This document shows, one piece after another, positions 1 to 5,841 of a DNA stretch of 7,230 bases. The notes below the pieces were generated by a model. That model saw only the letters and a program-made list of their open reading frames with translations. It made no database searches and was not told where the DNA came from. A program made the position numbers and the translations under genes. Source of the stretch: Candidatus Zhuqueibacterota bacterium (GTDB taxonomy: Bacteria; KSB1; UBA2214); assembly GCA_022706175.1 (NCBI GenBank), contig JAKJDB010000121.1, positions 1 through 7,230 of the forward strand. Direction: 5' to 3'. How positions within the stretch are numbered: the stretch's first letter is position 1; every line of letters begins with the position of its first letter.

Positions 1-515
1 CTGCGGCGCATCACCAGGTTCGGACCAAACAGACGTGCCTCGCGAATTTCGCCTGTGGCCCACAGCAGGTACTCATCATCCTCCCATTCGGCGCCGTAGC
101 AAACATTGCGCGCCGGAATGTTGGAAACCCGGCCATGCAATCCCAACTCCTCATCCATCTCTTCATCGATATCCGCGGCGCCCGCCTGAGTCAGTCCACA
201 GGTGACCACCAGTCCGCCGCCATAGTTCCACAACCAGCCGATGTCATGGCGGTCATAAAAAGCCGGCGCCACCGCACCTGCCGGCGAAAGCCAGGCAAGC
301 GGCAAACCGTTAAAAGTGGCATCGAAAACATCCAATCCCCGATCAGCCAGCACGGTAAAAGCAAATCCGCTTCCAGTCCTGAATTCAAGGGCTCGAACAC
401 CTCGCTCATTGCCATTACTCAGCTCTACCGGACGAACCCCCGCTATCTGCGACATGTCGCCGATATAACGGGCCAGCTCTCTTTTGCTGTAGTGTCTTCC
501 TAAATAGGTAGCCAC
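1..515 (-). CDS. DUF4432 family protein (aldose 1-epimerase-like), N-terminal part, cut by window edge
   Basis: An open frame of 171 codons runs off the left edge, so only about half of a protein of usually roughly 350 residues is seen. Recognised by eye from family blocks: an N-terminal LGRHYSKRELARYIGDMSQ segment, then RGVRALEFRTGSG (about 38-50), VLADRGLDV (55-63), PLAWLSP (72-78), GGGLVVTCGLTQ (99-110) and LGLHGRVSNIPA (124-135). DUF4432 proteins have the galactose-mutarotase-like beta-sandwich fold and are assumed to bind or epimerise a sugar; the substrate is unknown. The GTG start at 515 is preferred because AAGGG lies a few bases upstream, family similarity begins directly after it, and an in-frame stop lies shortly upstream. 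The ATG at 532 is in another frame and soon stops. No signal peptide is visible, so a cytoplasmic protein is likely. It is divergent from hsp20 and its left-hand neighbours are unknown. The family call is fairly sure; the function is not. Confidence 0.88.
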   Translation of the reverse strand, partial: MATYLGRHYSKRELARYIGDMSQIAGVRPVELSNGNERGVRALEFRTGSGFAFTVLADRGLDVFDATFNGLPLAWLSPAGAVAPAFYDRHDIGWLWNYGGGLVVTCGLTQAGAADIDEEMDEELGLHGRVSNIPARNVCYGAEWEDDEYLLWATGEIREARLFGPNLVMRR

Positions 516-556
516 AGTGCACCCTTTTCCATTGAAAATTGTTGTTTGTGTTTTTT

Positions 557-585
557 AACATAACATTTTTCCCAGAAAAAGTCAA
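557..585 (-). promoter_or_regulatory. Sigma-70-type promoter for the DUF4432 gene
   Basis: On the minus strand TTGACT (585-580) is followed by a 17-base spacer and TATGTT (562-557). The -35 matches TTGACA at five of six positions, the -10 matches at four of six, and the spacing is ideal. The start site would fall near 550, giving a leader of about 35 bases before the GTG at 515. The surroundings are strongly AT-rich. Confidence 0.65.
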
Positions 586-679
586 GCTACAAAACGGGTG
601 TTTTTTAAAACTTTGTTACCTGGTCGGTCATTGAAGGCCGGCGCTCTGGCCATGCCGTGAAAGCCGCAACAGCCTGTTT

Positions 680-693
680 TGTCGCGCGTGACG
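680..693. repeat. Imperfect TGTC-N6-GACG dyad
   Basis: TGTC at 680-683 and GACG at 690-693 flank GCGCGT. The element resembles the better dyad at 716-728 and lies about 36 bases upstream of it. It is short and GC-rich, so chance is a real possibility; it is listed because of the repeated motif and the spacing. Confidence 0.3.
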
Positions 694-714
694 ACTGATG
701 CATGAAACAATTCA

Positions 715-729
715 CTGTCATTTCGACAG
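715..729. repeat. CTGTC-N5-GACAG inverted repeat
   Basis: CTGTC (715-719) and GACAG (725-729) are perfect inverted 5-bp arms around ATTTC. This is a candidate operator or activator half-site pair upstream of the sigma-54 promoter, centred about 145 bases before the inferred start. Its core TGTC/GACA is shared with the flanking elements. Confidence 0.4.
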
Positions 730-732
730 CCG

Positions 733-769
733 TGACAAAAAAATTTTGGCAAAATTTGCCAATTTGTCA
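733..769. repeat. Compound palindrome upstream of hsp20
   Basis: The inner element is a perfect dyad, TTGGCAAA (746-753) and TTTGCCAA (755-762) around a single A. It is flanked by outer arms TGACAAA (733-739) and TTTGTCA (763-769), which are also exact reverse complements but sit at unequal distances (6 and 0 bases) from the inner arms. No T-tract follows, so it does not read as a terminator. Its centre lies about 113 bases before the inferred hsp20 start, a usual distance for an enhancer-type activator site. Confidence 0.6.
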
Positions 770-820
770 GGCAGAAAGCCAAAAAATGAAACACCCATTA
801 ACCTACAAATAATGATAAAT

Positions 821-849
821 TTGAAACGACTGAAATCTATTGGCATAAA
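821..849 (+). promoter_or_regulatory. Possible sigma-70- or heat-shock-type promoter overlapping the sigma-54 site
   Basis: TTGAAA (821-826), a 17-base spacer and CATAAA (844-849) form a moderate sigma-70-like promoter with five of six and four of six matches. TTGAAA is also the core of sigma-32 -35 elements, but the CCCCAT-type -10 is not present. The -10 lies inside the -24/-12 site, so the two polymerase forms could not bind together. In this AT-rich stretch a chance match is possible. Confidence 0.3.
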
Positions 850-856
850 TGTTGCA
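841..856 (+). promoter_or_regulatory. Sigma-54 (RpoN) -24/-12 promoter of hsp20
   Basis: The site reads TGGCATAAATGTTGCA. The invariant GG (842-843) and GC (854-855) are separated by exactly 10 bases, and TGGCAY and TTGCA both fit the consensus TGGCAC-N5-TTGCA with one transition. Transcription would start near 867, leaving a leader of about 55 bases before the ATG at 923. Sigma-54 promoters need an enhancer-binding activator, in keeping with the dyads upstream. The gene is therefore probably silent until a signal activates that regulator. Confidence 0.75.
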
Positions 857-906
857 ATGAGCAGGATGTAACCGCTAGACGGGGGATTTACACGAGCTCA
901 AATAGT

Positions 907-914
907 AAAGGAGG
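907..914 (+). promoter_or_regulatory. Strong ribosome binding site of hsp20
   Basis: AAAGGAGG, an almost complete Shine-Dalgarno match, ends 8 bases before the ATG at 923. It fixes this start over other candidates and suggests efficient translation. No hairpin covering it, such as a ROSE-type thermometer, was recognised. Confidence 0.85.
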
Positions 915-922
915 ATAGAACT

Positions 923-1366
923 ATGAACATCGTACGTTGGCGTCCATTTCCCGAAATTTCCACCATGCAGCGCGAAATCAACCGGCTGTTTGACGGATTT
1001 ATGGGAAATATTGACAATCAGGAGGAGCTGCACGGCTCCTGGCGTCCGGATGTGGATATCAAAGAGACGGCGGATGCCGTGGTGATTTTGGCGGAACTGC
1101 CCGGCATGCAAAAGCAGGACATCAAACTGACGATCAGAGACAACATGCTGCAGATCTCTGGAGAGAAAAAGCAGGTCTCTGAGAGCAAGGATGAAACCTA
1201 TCACCGCATCGAGCGCGCCACAGGAGCATTTTGCCGTACCTTCACTCTACCCTCCCTGGTGGAGGCCGGCAAGATCAGCGCGACGTTTAAAGACGGCGTG
1301 CTGCAGGTGCACCTGCCCAAGGCAGAACAGGCAAAACCGAAAGAGATCAGCATCAAAACCGAATAA
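923..1366 (+). CDS. Small heat-shock protein, Hsp20/alpha-crystallin family
   Basis: This 147-residue protein is an ATP-independent holdase chaperone of the cytoplasm. It binds unfolding proteins and keeps them ready for refolding by the DnaK and ClpB machines. An N-terminal arm (about 1-38, MNIVRWRPFPEISTMQREINRLFD) has the usual form. The alpha-crystallin domain runs from WRPDVDI (40-46) through ELPG (58-61), ERATGAFCRTFTLP (97-110) and the signature ATFKDGVL (120-127). A C-terminal I-S-I motif (142-144) serves for oligomer assembly. Length and order are typical and no key element is missing. It stands alone between a sigma-54-type promoter and its own terminator, so it is monocistronic. 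The family is certain; a specific paralogue name (ibpA, hspA and so on) cannot be given. Control by sigma-54 instead of CIRCE/HrcA or sigma-32 is the unusual point and is inferred from the promoter sequence. Confidence 0.97.
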   Translation: MNIVRWRPFPEISTMQREINRLFDGFMGNIDNQEELHGSWRPDVDIKETADAVVILAELPGMQKQDIKLTIRDNMLQISGEKKQVSESKDETYHRIERATGAFCRTFTLPSLVEAGKISATFKDGVLQVHLPKAEQAKPKEISIKTE

Positions 1367-1382
1367 CCAACCGCGTTAACCG

Positions 1383-1441
1383 GGCCGCGAATGAGCGCTC
1401 ATCGAAAGAGATGAATAGGCGCATTCATTCGCGGCCTTTTT
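1383..1441 (+). terminator. Rho-independent terminator of hsp20, long bulged hairpin
   Basis: GGCCGCGAATGA (1383-1394) pairs perfectly with TCATTCGCGGCC (1425-1436), and TTTTT follows at 1437-1441. Inside the 12-bp base stem the hairpin continues with GCGC/GCGC and TCATC/GATGA, separated by small 3'-side bulges (AT and ATAG), and ends in a GAAAGA loop. It starts 16 bases after the hsp20 stop. The minus strand lacks a T-tract after the same stem, so it would be a weaker stop for the convergent cysE transcript. Confidence 0.9.
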
Positions 1442-1471
1442 CATTCGAAGGTTCATCACACCCCTCTTTTT

Positions 1472-2407
1472 TTATTTCTCTCGATCAGCAGGTCCATCGG
1501 GTACAGCGCGGGGCCGGAGTTCCTGCTGCTGCTGAAAGGTGACCAGCGTATTGGCCGGCACGGATTCCGTGATCCAGGTGTTGCCGCCGATAATAGAGTT
1601 TTCACCGATGACCGTGCCGCCGCCGAGAATGGTGGCGCCGGCGTAGATGGTTACGTTGTTGCGAATGGTAGGATGCCGTTTTCCACCTTTGACCACGGTG
1701 CCATCGGGGTTGCGCGGAAAGGAGAGCGCGCCCAGCGTCACGCCCTGATAGATTTTAACGTCATTGCCGATCTCGGTGGTTTCACCGATGACCACCCCGG
1801 TCCCGTGATCGATAAAAAACCGGTCCCCGATGGTGGCGCCGGGATGAATGTCGATGCCGGTTCGCAGATGAGCCCATTCGGACATCATGCGCGCCACCAT
1901 GGGCACCTGCAGAAGGTGAATCTCGTGGCTGACCCGATGGACGGCCATCGCATAGATGTACGGGTAACAAAGAATGACCTCCTCCACGCTGCGGGCAGCG
2001 GGATCGCCGTCATAGCCGGCCATCACATCGCGGCTCAAACGGTGGCGAATCTCCGGCAAACGGGCCAGCAACGTGGCGGCGTGCTGTTCCGCCAACTGCA
2101 GGCAACTCTGCTGATCGCACTGTTCGGTCCGGCAGTGGGACTGCAGGGCGCGGCAAAAAACATTGATGCAGCGCAGCAGCAGAGAATCCATGGCGCCCTG
2201 GACATAAAAGAGCATATGTGCATGTCTGGACACTCTCTGGCCATAAAAGCCGGGGAACAGTAGCTGCATGAAATCATCCAGCAGGCGAATGATGGAGCGT
2301 TGATTCGGCAGATTCTTTTCATCCATTCGGTTGATGCCGCCATGCCTCTGATAGCTGGCGACCAGAGCCTGACTGGCGTCAGCCAAAAGGTCTGCAGTTG
2401 TTTTCAT
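1472..2407 (-). CDS. cysE: Serine O-acetyltransferase
   Basis: This enzyme transfers acetyl from acetyl-CoA to L-serine, giving O-acetylserine, the first step of cysteine synthesis in the cytoplasm. The 311-residue protein has a helical N-terminal region (about 1-180) of the longer kind also seen in EpsC-type and some Bacteroidetes-like enzymes. A left-handed beta-helix of hexapeptide repeats follows (about 185-290). DIHPGATIG carries Asp186 and FFIDHGTG carries His201, 15 residues apart as in the Asp143/His158 catalytic pair of E. coli CysE. VIGETTEIG, YQGVTLGA and GGKRHPTI (241-248) also match. The C-terminus ends in REK, without the terminal Ile that binds cysteine synthase in E. coli. The ATG at 2407 is chosen because GGAG precedes it by 5 bases; a longer frame to 2530 would run back into pgl and has no family support. 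It lies 79 bases after pgl and is likely a fourth operon gene, though a hairpin intervenes. Confidence 0.94.
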   Translation of the reverse strand: MKTTADLLADASQALVASYQRHGGINRMDEKNLPNQRSIIRLLDDFMQLLFPGFYGQRVSRHAHMLFYVQGAMDSLLLRCINVFCRALQSHCRTEQCDQQSCLQLAEQHAATLLARLPEIRHRLSRDVMAGYDGDPAARSVEEVILCYPYIYAMAVHRVSHEIHLLQVPMVARMMSEWAHLRTGIDIHPGATIGDRFFIDHGTGVVIGETTEIGNDVKIYQGVTLGALSFPRNPDGTVVKGGKRHPTIRNNVTIYAGATILGGGTVIGENSIIGGNTWITESVPANTLVTFQQQQELRPRAVPDGPADREK

Positions 2408-2448
2408 AGATTCTCCACAAACAGAAAAATTCTTAAACCGGTTCCCGA

Positions 2449-2475
2449 GGGCTGCGAGTGATATACTCGCAGCCC
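2449..2475. repeat. Perfect 11-bp hairpin between pgl and cysE
   Basis: GGGCTGCGAGT (2449-2459) and ACTCGCAGCCC (2465-2475) are exact inverted arms around a 5-base loop. On neither strand does a T-run follow directly; on the cysE-coding strand the nearest T-rich stretch lies about 20 bases further on. It may be a leaky terminator, an RNA stability or processing element at the end of the pgl message, or a site that lowers cysE expression. The function is inferred only from position and strength. Confidence 0.7.
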
Positions 2476-2486
2476 AAGCCGTCGGC

Positions 2487-3221
2487 TCAAGTGCTGCGTG
2501 CAATCCGTTCGGCTGCAGCCGCATCGGCATACCATTCCACCTGTCCCTGCACCGGTCGCACCCGACCGGCAGGCAGAGAACGGCCGCGAAAAATGGCCTC
2601 CATCACTTCTGCCTTGCCAGGGCCGTTGACAAGAAAAAAAACATGCTTCGCCTGATTCAACAGCGGCAACGTAAAGGTGATGCGCCACGCCTGCAGTTTT
2701 TCCACCCAATTGGAGACCACCCATCGGTCGGTGTTATCCAGGGCGGCCGAGCCGGGGAACAATGAAGCGGTATGTCCGTCCTCACCCACGCCCAGTAGAA
2801 TGAGATCAAAAGCCGGCGGCTCGCCCAAATGTTCGACCACTTTTTTCTCATACTCAGCCGCCGCCTGGTCCCTATCGCCGGATTCCGTGGCCACGCGAAA
2901 AATCTGCGTCTCTGCGATGGCGAGCGGATCCAGCAGATTCTCACGCGCCAGACGATAATTGCTCTGTGGATCATTCAGGGGAACCCATCGTTCATCGTTC
3001 CAGAAGAAATCGATCCGGCTCCAATCGATCGTGGTGCGGTGATTTTCAGCCAGAATGCGATAAAACAGCTTGGGCGTCCCTCCGCCGGCCAGGGCTACAC
3101 GAAACCGGCAGGCATGGTCAAGCGCATGAACGGCTAATTCGCAAAATCGGCGGGCAGCCAGGTCTGCCGATCCATGGGCATCCTCAGCGGTGTGCAAAAT
3201 CCAAGCCTGCGAGAATGTCAT
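2487..3221 (-). CDS. pgl: 6-phosphogluconolactonase
   Basis: It hydrolyses 6-phosphoglucono-1,5-lactone to 6-phosphogluconate, the second step of the oxidative pentose phosphate pathway, in the cytoplasm. The 244-residue protein has the normal length for the DevB/Pgl type, which belongs to the glucosamine-6-phosphate isomerase/NagB-like fold. Visible motifs are LAGGGTPK (44-51, phosphate binding), FFWNDERWVP (72-81), DPQSNYRLARENLL (84-97) and LLGVGEDGHTASLFPG (142-157) with the catalytic-region His150. The ending VEWYADAAAA is typical. The start at 3221 follows GGAGGAG by 7 bases; that site lies inside the opcA 3' end, and only two bases separate the opcA stop from this ATG, so the two are translationally linked. 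Together with zwf upstream it removes the lactone that Zwf makes. No oddities were seen. Confidence 0.96.
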   Translation of the reverse strand: MTFSQAWILHTAEDAHGSADLAARRFCELAVHALDHACRFRVALAGGGTPKLFYRILAENHRTTIDWSRIDFFWNDERWVPLNDPQSNYRLARENLLDPLAIAETQIFRVATESGDRDQAAAEYEKKVVEHLGEPPAFDLILLGVGEDGHTASLFPGSAALDNTDRWVVSNWVEKLQAWRITFTLPLLNQAKHVFFLVNGPGKAEVMEAIFRGRSLPAGRVRPVQGQVEWYADAAAAERIARST

Positions 3222-3223
3222 CG

Positions 3224-4336
3224 TCAGGCTCCTCCGGCATTGGGGGCTGCAGGCGGTTCCTGTACAGGCTCCGCTTGGGCCAGCAATCGGCTGGTGCGAA
3301 TAAACAGCTCATCCTCCTGGGCCACATCCAGTTCCTGAACAAGCAATTCGCTCTCTGTCCTCTGTGGAATTTGCAGGATCACAACTTCCTCATCAGAACG
3401 GCGGCACTCGATCTCCAGGGAGTTGATTCGGCGCGCCTGCAGGCGCACGGTTTTTCCCCCGCACTGAGTGAACAGGGTGACGCTGACCAAGCCGGTCTGC
3501 CCCACCTTTGCCTTTGGAAATGCGAACGACGTGCAGATGGAACCCGCCGGCCCGGTAAAATCCGGCTGCGCATGTACGCGCAGGCGCCATTGCAACACTG
3601 TGGCCAGCCAGGCCAACAGCCAGCCGGCAGCAGGGGAAAAGCCGGCCGGCGTCGTTTGAAATTCAATCCGGTCGATGCCCTGGAGCAAGGCAGCGCCCTC
3701 CTGTGCGTCAAAAAACTGTGCCAGCGCCTCCCGCCAACCGGTCAGCGAGGCCCAGGTAAGGTCCATTATTCGCGCCTGCGGCTGATGGTGCACGATCCAT
3801 TGCGCCAGAGAACAGTGGTCCTGCCACCCAGTGATCCACGCGCCGGATTGGATGATCAACCGATCGATGTTAGGACAAAGGCTGGAAAAAATTTTCTCCC
3901 TCGCCTGTGGCGCATCAGGCCACCACAGCAGAACCGGCAGATCCGGCAGCAGCAAAGGCAACACGATGCCCGGCAGTTTGTCCGTCTGCGCCTTAGGACA
4001 GTGTAGGGCGATCTGCTCGCAGCAGAGCTGTTTTCCGCCCTGCGAGGATACCCGGCAGTGGGCGGAGATGAACGCCTCGATCGTTTCTCCGGCCGGCTGC
4101 AACTGAATGAGGATGATGCGGCCCGGCCGCCGGCGGATCAGCTCCGCAAGAGTCTCCATCATAGTCTGATCGCGCGGCGCTTCGGTGGCGACCAGGATCA
4201 GCGTCGAGGTAGCGCTGCGCAGCACTGCGCGCTCGCCGCCCTGTGCCAGGCGCCGCCAAAAATCATTGAGGGCCGATTCAATCTGCGGCAGAGGAGTGGG
4301 AATCCCTCCTGCATCCCAATGCGGCGTTTCGGTCAT
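3224..4336 (-). CDS. opcA: Glucose-6-phosphate dehydrogenase assembly protein OpcA
   Basis: OpcA is a non-catalytic partner that helps glucose-6-phosphate dehydrogenase assemble or become active. It was first studied in cyanobacteria and is common in actinobacteria. The 370-residue product matches by the order of blocks: RSATSTLILVA (40-50), the helix and strand EIRRRPGRIILIQL region (about 64-79), CCEQIAL (105-111), the characteristic LPLLLPDLPVLLWWP (126-140), and RIMDLTWASLTGWREALAQFFD (189-210). A C-terminal domain (about 225-345) ends in a low-complexity Pro/Ala tail. The ATG at 4336 overlaps the zwf stop as ATGA and has GGAGG 5 bases upstream. An in-frame ATG at 4348 would add four residues but has a poorer ribosome binding site. 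Position between zwf and pgl supports the call strongly. Sequence divergence by eye is large, as is usual for this family. No frameshift was seen. Confidence 0.92.
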   Translation of the reverse strand: MTETPHWDAGGIPTPLPQIESALNDFWRRLAQGGERAVLRSATSTLILVATEAPRDQTMMETLAELIRRRPGRIILIQLQPAGETIEAFISAHCRVSSQGGKQLCCEQIALHCPKAQTDKLPGIVLPLLLPDLPVLLWWPDAPQAREKIFSSLCPNIDRLIIQSGAWITGWQDHCSLAQWIVHHQPQARIMDLTWASLTGWREALAQFFDAQEGAALLQGIDRIEFQTTPAGFSPAAGWLLAWLATVLQWRLRVHAQPDFTGPAGSICTSFAFPKAKVGQTGLVSVTLFTQCGGKTVRLQARRINSLEIECRRSDEEVVILQIPQRTESELLVQELDVAQEDELFIRTSRLLAQAEPVQEPPAAPNAGGA

Positions 4337-5841
4337 AAGCGCCTCCATCGCCGGCCGACAGGCAGCAGGGTGTCGGCTTCCGCCGGACCCCAGGTCCCAG
4401 CGTGGTAGGGAAAGAGGCGGTCGCTGTTCTCCGTCTGCCAGGACTCCAGCAGCGGGGTGACTATTTCCCAGGCCGTCTCGTTTTCATCCAGACGGGTGAA
4501 CAGCGTGGCGTCGCCGATCAAGGCATCCAGCAGCAACCGCTCGTAGGCGTCCGGCGTGCTCTCCCCAAAACTGGCGCCGTAGCGAAAGTCCATGGTCACA
4601 GGCCGCACCCGGCTGCTGGGGCCCGGCACCTTGGAGTCAAAGCGCAGAGAGATGCCCTCATCGGGCTGTATGTTCAGAGCCAGCACATTAGAGGTAGCCT
4701 CTTTTTCTGCCTCAGGCCCGAACATCTGCAGCGGTGCATCCTTAAAAACGACGGCGATCTCTGTGGCCTTTTTCGCCAGCCGTTTGCCGGCGCGAAGAAA
4801 AAAAGGCACGCCGGCCCAGCGCCAGTTATCGACAAACATTTTCAGCGCCACATAGGTCTCGGTCAAGGAATCCGGCGCCACGCCCGGTTCGCTGCGGTAG
4901 CCGATCAGATCGACGCCGGCCAGGGATCCCGGCCCGTATTGACCGCGCACGCTGCGGCAACGCCCATCGGACATCAGCGGCATGGCGCGCAGCACTTTGA
5001 CTTTTTCATTGCGCACCTCGGTGCCGGCAAAAGTGGACGGCGGCTCCATGGCGGTAAGGCACAGCAGCTGCAACAGATGATTCTGAACGATATCGCGCAA
5101 AATGCCTGTCTCTTCAAAAAACCGGCCCCGTCCCTCCATGCCCAGATCCTCCGCCACGATGATCTGCACGTGATCCACATACGAGCGATTCCAGATGGGT
5201 TCGAAAATGCCGTTGGCGAAACGAAAGACCAGAATGTTCTGCACCGTCTCCTTGCCGAGATAGTGATCGATACGGAAGAGCTGGTCCTCCTGAAAAACAG
5301 CCGTGAGCCGGGCGTTGAGCGAGCGTGCGCTGGCCAGATCACGGCCAAAGGGTTTCTCAACAATCAGCCGGGTCCAGCCCGAGGCCGAGTGGGCCAGTCC
5401 GGTCTGCCCCAAATTCATGGCGATGGTTTCATACTGGGAAGGCGGCGTGGCCAGATAGAAAAGATGATGGGCGGGCCGTCGCCCGCTTTCCGCCAGTTTG
5501 AACAACAAATCAGAGAGACGCCGGAAGGCGTCCGCCTCGTTGAAATCCCCACGCAAATAATGCAGCCGCCGGCTGAAACGCTGCAGCGCCGCTTCTCCGC
5601 CGGAGCGGATGTTATGTCTGAGCGCATCGGTCATTTCGGCGCGAAAGGCGTCGTCATTTTTATCCCGCCGCGCAAAACCAACGATCTCCAGCCCGTTGGG
5701 CAGCAGTCCCTGCTGCTCCAGGTTGAACAACGCCGGCGCCAGTTTACGCTGTGTGAGATCGCCGGTTGCACCAAAGATAACCAGCGAACAGGGCTCGATA
5801 CGTTTGGATAAGCGCATCCCCTGACGCAGAGGATTGGCCAT
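4333..5841 (-). CDS. zwf: Glucose-6-phosphate 1-dehydrogenase
   Basis: It oxidises glucose-6-phosphate to 6-phosphogluconolactone, normally with NADP+, as the entry step of the oxidative pentose phosphate pathway. The 502-residue length is usual. The nucleotide-binding domain shows FGATGDLTQRKL (23-34). Substrate and catalytic motifs follow: EKPFGRD (162-168), FRIDHYLGKE (189-198) with Asp192, and DIVQNHLLQLL (250-260) with His255. The Asp-His spacing of 63 residues equals that of the Asp177/His240 pair in the Leuconostoc enzyme. The C-terminal domain includes the conserved PFFLRAGKRLAKKATEI block. The start at 5841 has AAGGAG 6 bases upstream; ATG at codon 9 is a less likely alternative. It is the first gene of the zwf-opcA-pgl-cysE run and should be transcribed from the AT-rich gap to its right. 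All key residues are present. Confidence 0.98.
   Translation of the reverse strand: MANPLRQGMRLSKRIEPCSLVIFGATGDLTQRKLAPALFNLEQQGLLPNGLEIVGFARRDKNDDAFRAEMTDALRHNIRSGGEAALQRFSRRLHYLRGDFNEADAFRRLSDLLFKLAESGRRPAHHLFYLATPPSQYETIAMNLGQTGLAHSASGWTRLIVEKPFGRDLASARSLNARLTAVFQEDQLFRIDHYLGKETVQNILVFRFANGIFEPIWNRSYVDHVQIIVAEDLGMEGRGRFFEETGILRDIVQNHLLQLLCLTAMEPPSTFAGTEVRNEKVKVLRAMPLMSDGRCRSVRGQYGPGSLAGVDLIGYRSEPGVAPDSLTETYVALKMFVDNWRWAGVPFFLRAGKRLAKKATEIAVVFKDAPLQMFGPEAEKEATSNVLALNIQPDEGISLRFDSKVPGPSSRVRPVTMDFRYGASFGESTPDAYERLLLDALIGDATLFTRLDENETAWEIVTPLLESWQTENSDRLFPYHAGTWGPAEADTLLPVGRRWRRL

Larger units (their letters stand above)
586..840. promoter_or_regulatory. Divergent intergenic region with clustered dyad elements
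   Basis: No credible gene is seen between the DUF4432 promoter and the hsp20 promoter. The stretch holds three dyad elements built on TGTC/GACA or TTGGCAAA/TTTGCCAA, centred near 687, 722 and 754. They lie about 32-36 bases apart and roughly 115-180 bases upstream of the inferred hsp20 start site. That arrangement is what upstream activator sites for a sigma-54 enhancer-binding protein would look like, but the regulator is unknown and this role is inference. A 36-codon frame at 702-812 lacks a ribosome binding site and is not called. Confidence 0.45.

Noticed and set aside
582..794. Minus-strand frame of 70 codons in the divergent region
   Set aside because: It runs through the palindromes to the edge of the DUF4432 promoter, has no ribosome binding site and no recognisable product.
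702..812. Plus-strand 36-codon frame upstream of hsp20
   Set aside because: It has no Shine-Dalgarno sequence, lies over the dyad elements and ends before the sigma-54 promoter. It is better explained by chance in AT-rich DNA.
860..922. ROSE-type RNA thermometer or CIRCE element in the hsp20 leader
   Set aside because: No U(U/C)GCU-type pairing partner was found near the Shine-Dalgarno, and no TTAGCACTC-N9-GAGTGCTAA repeat is present.
1673..2263. Plus-strand open frame of 196 codons opposite cysE
   Set aside because: It is antisense to clear hexapeptide repeats of serine acetyltransferase and has no independent support.
2408..2530. N-terminal extension of cysE to an upstream ATG at 2530
   Set aside because: It would translate the hairpin and overlap the pgl 3' end, while the ATG at 2407 has a proper ribosome binding site and leads into the family N-terminus.
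2966..4006. Plus-strand open frame of 346 codons opposite opcA and the pgl start
   Set aside because: It spans two real genes on the other strand, has a Gln/Arg/Pro-rich shadow-like composition and no recognised domain.
4402..5811. Plus-strand open frame of 469 codons opposite zwf
   Set aside because: It is the shadow of a GC-rich, fully conserved zwf gene. Its product is low in recognisable motifs, shows no family match and lacks a good ribosome binding site.
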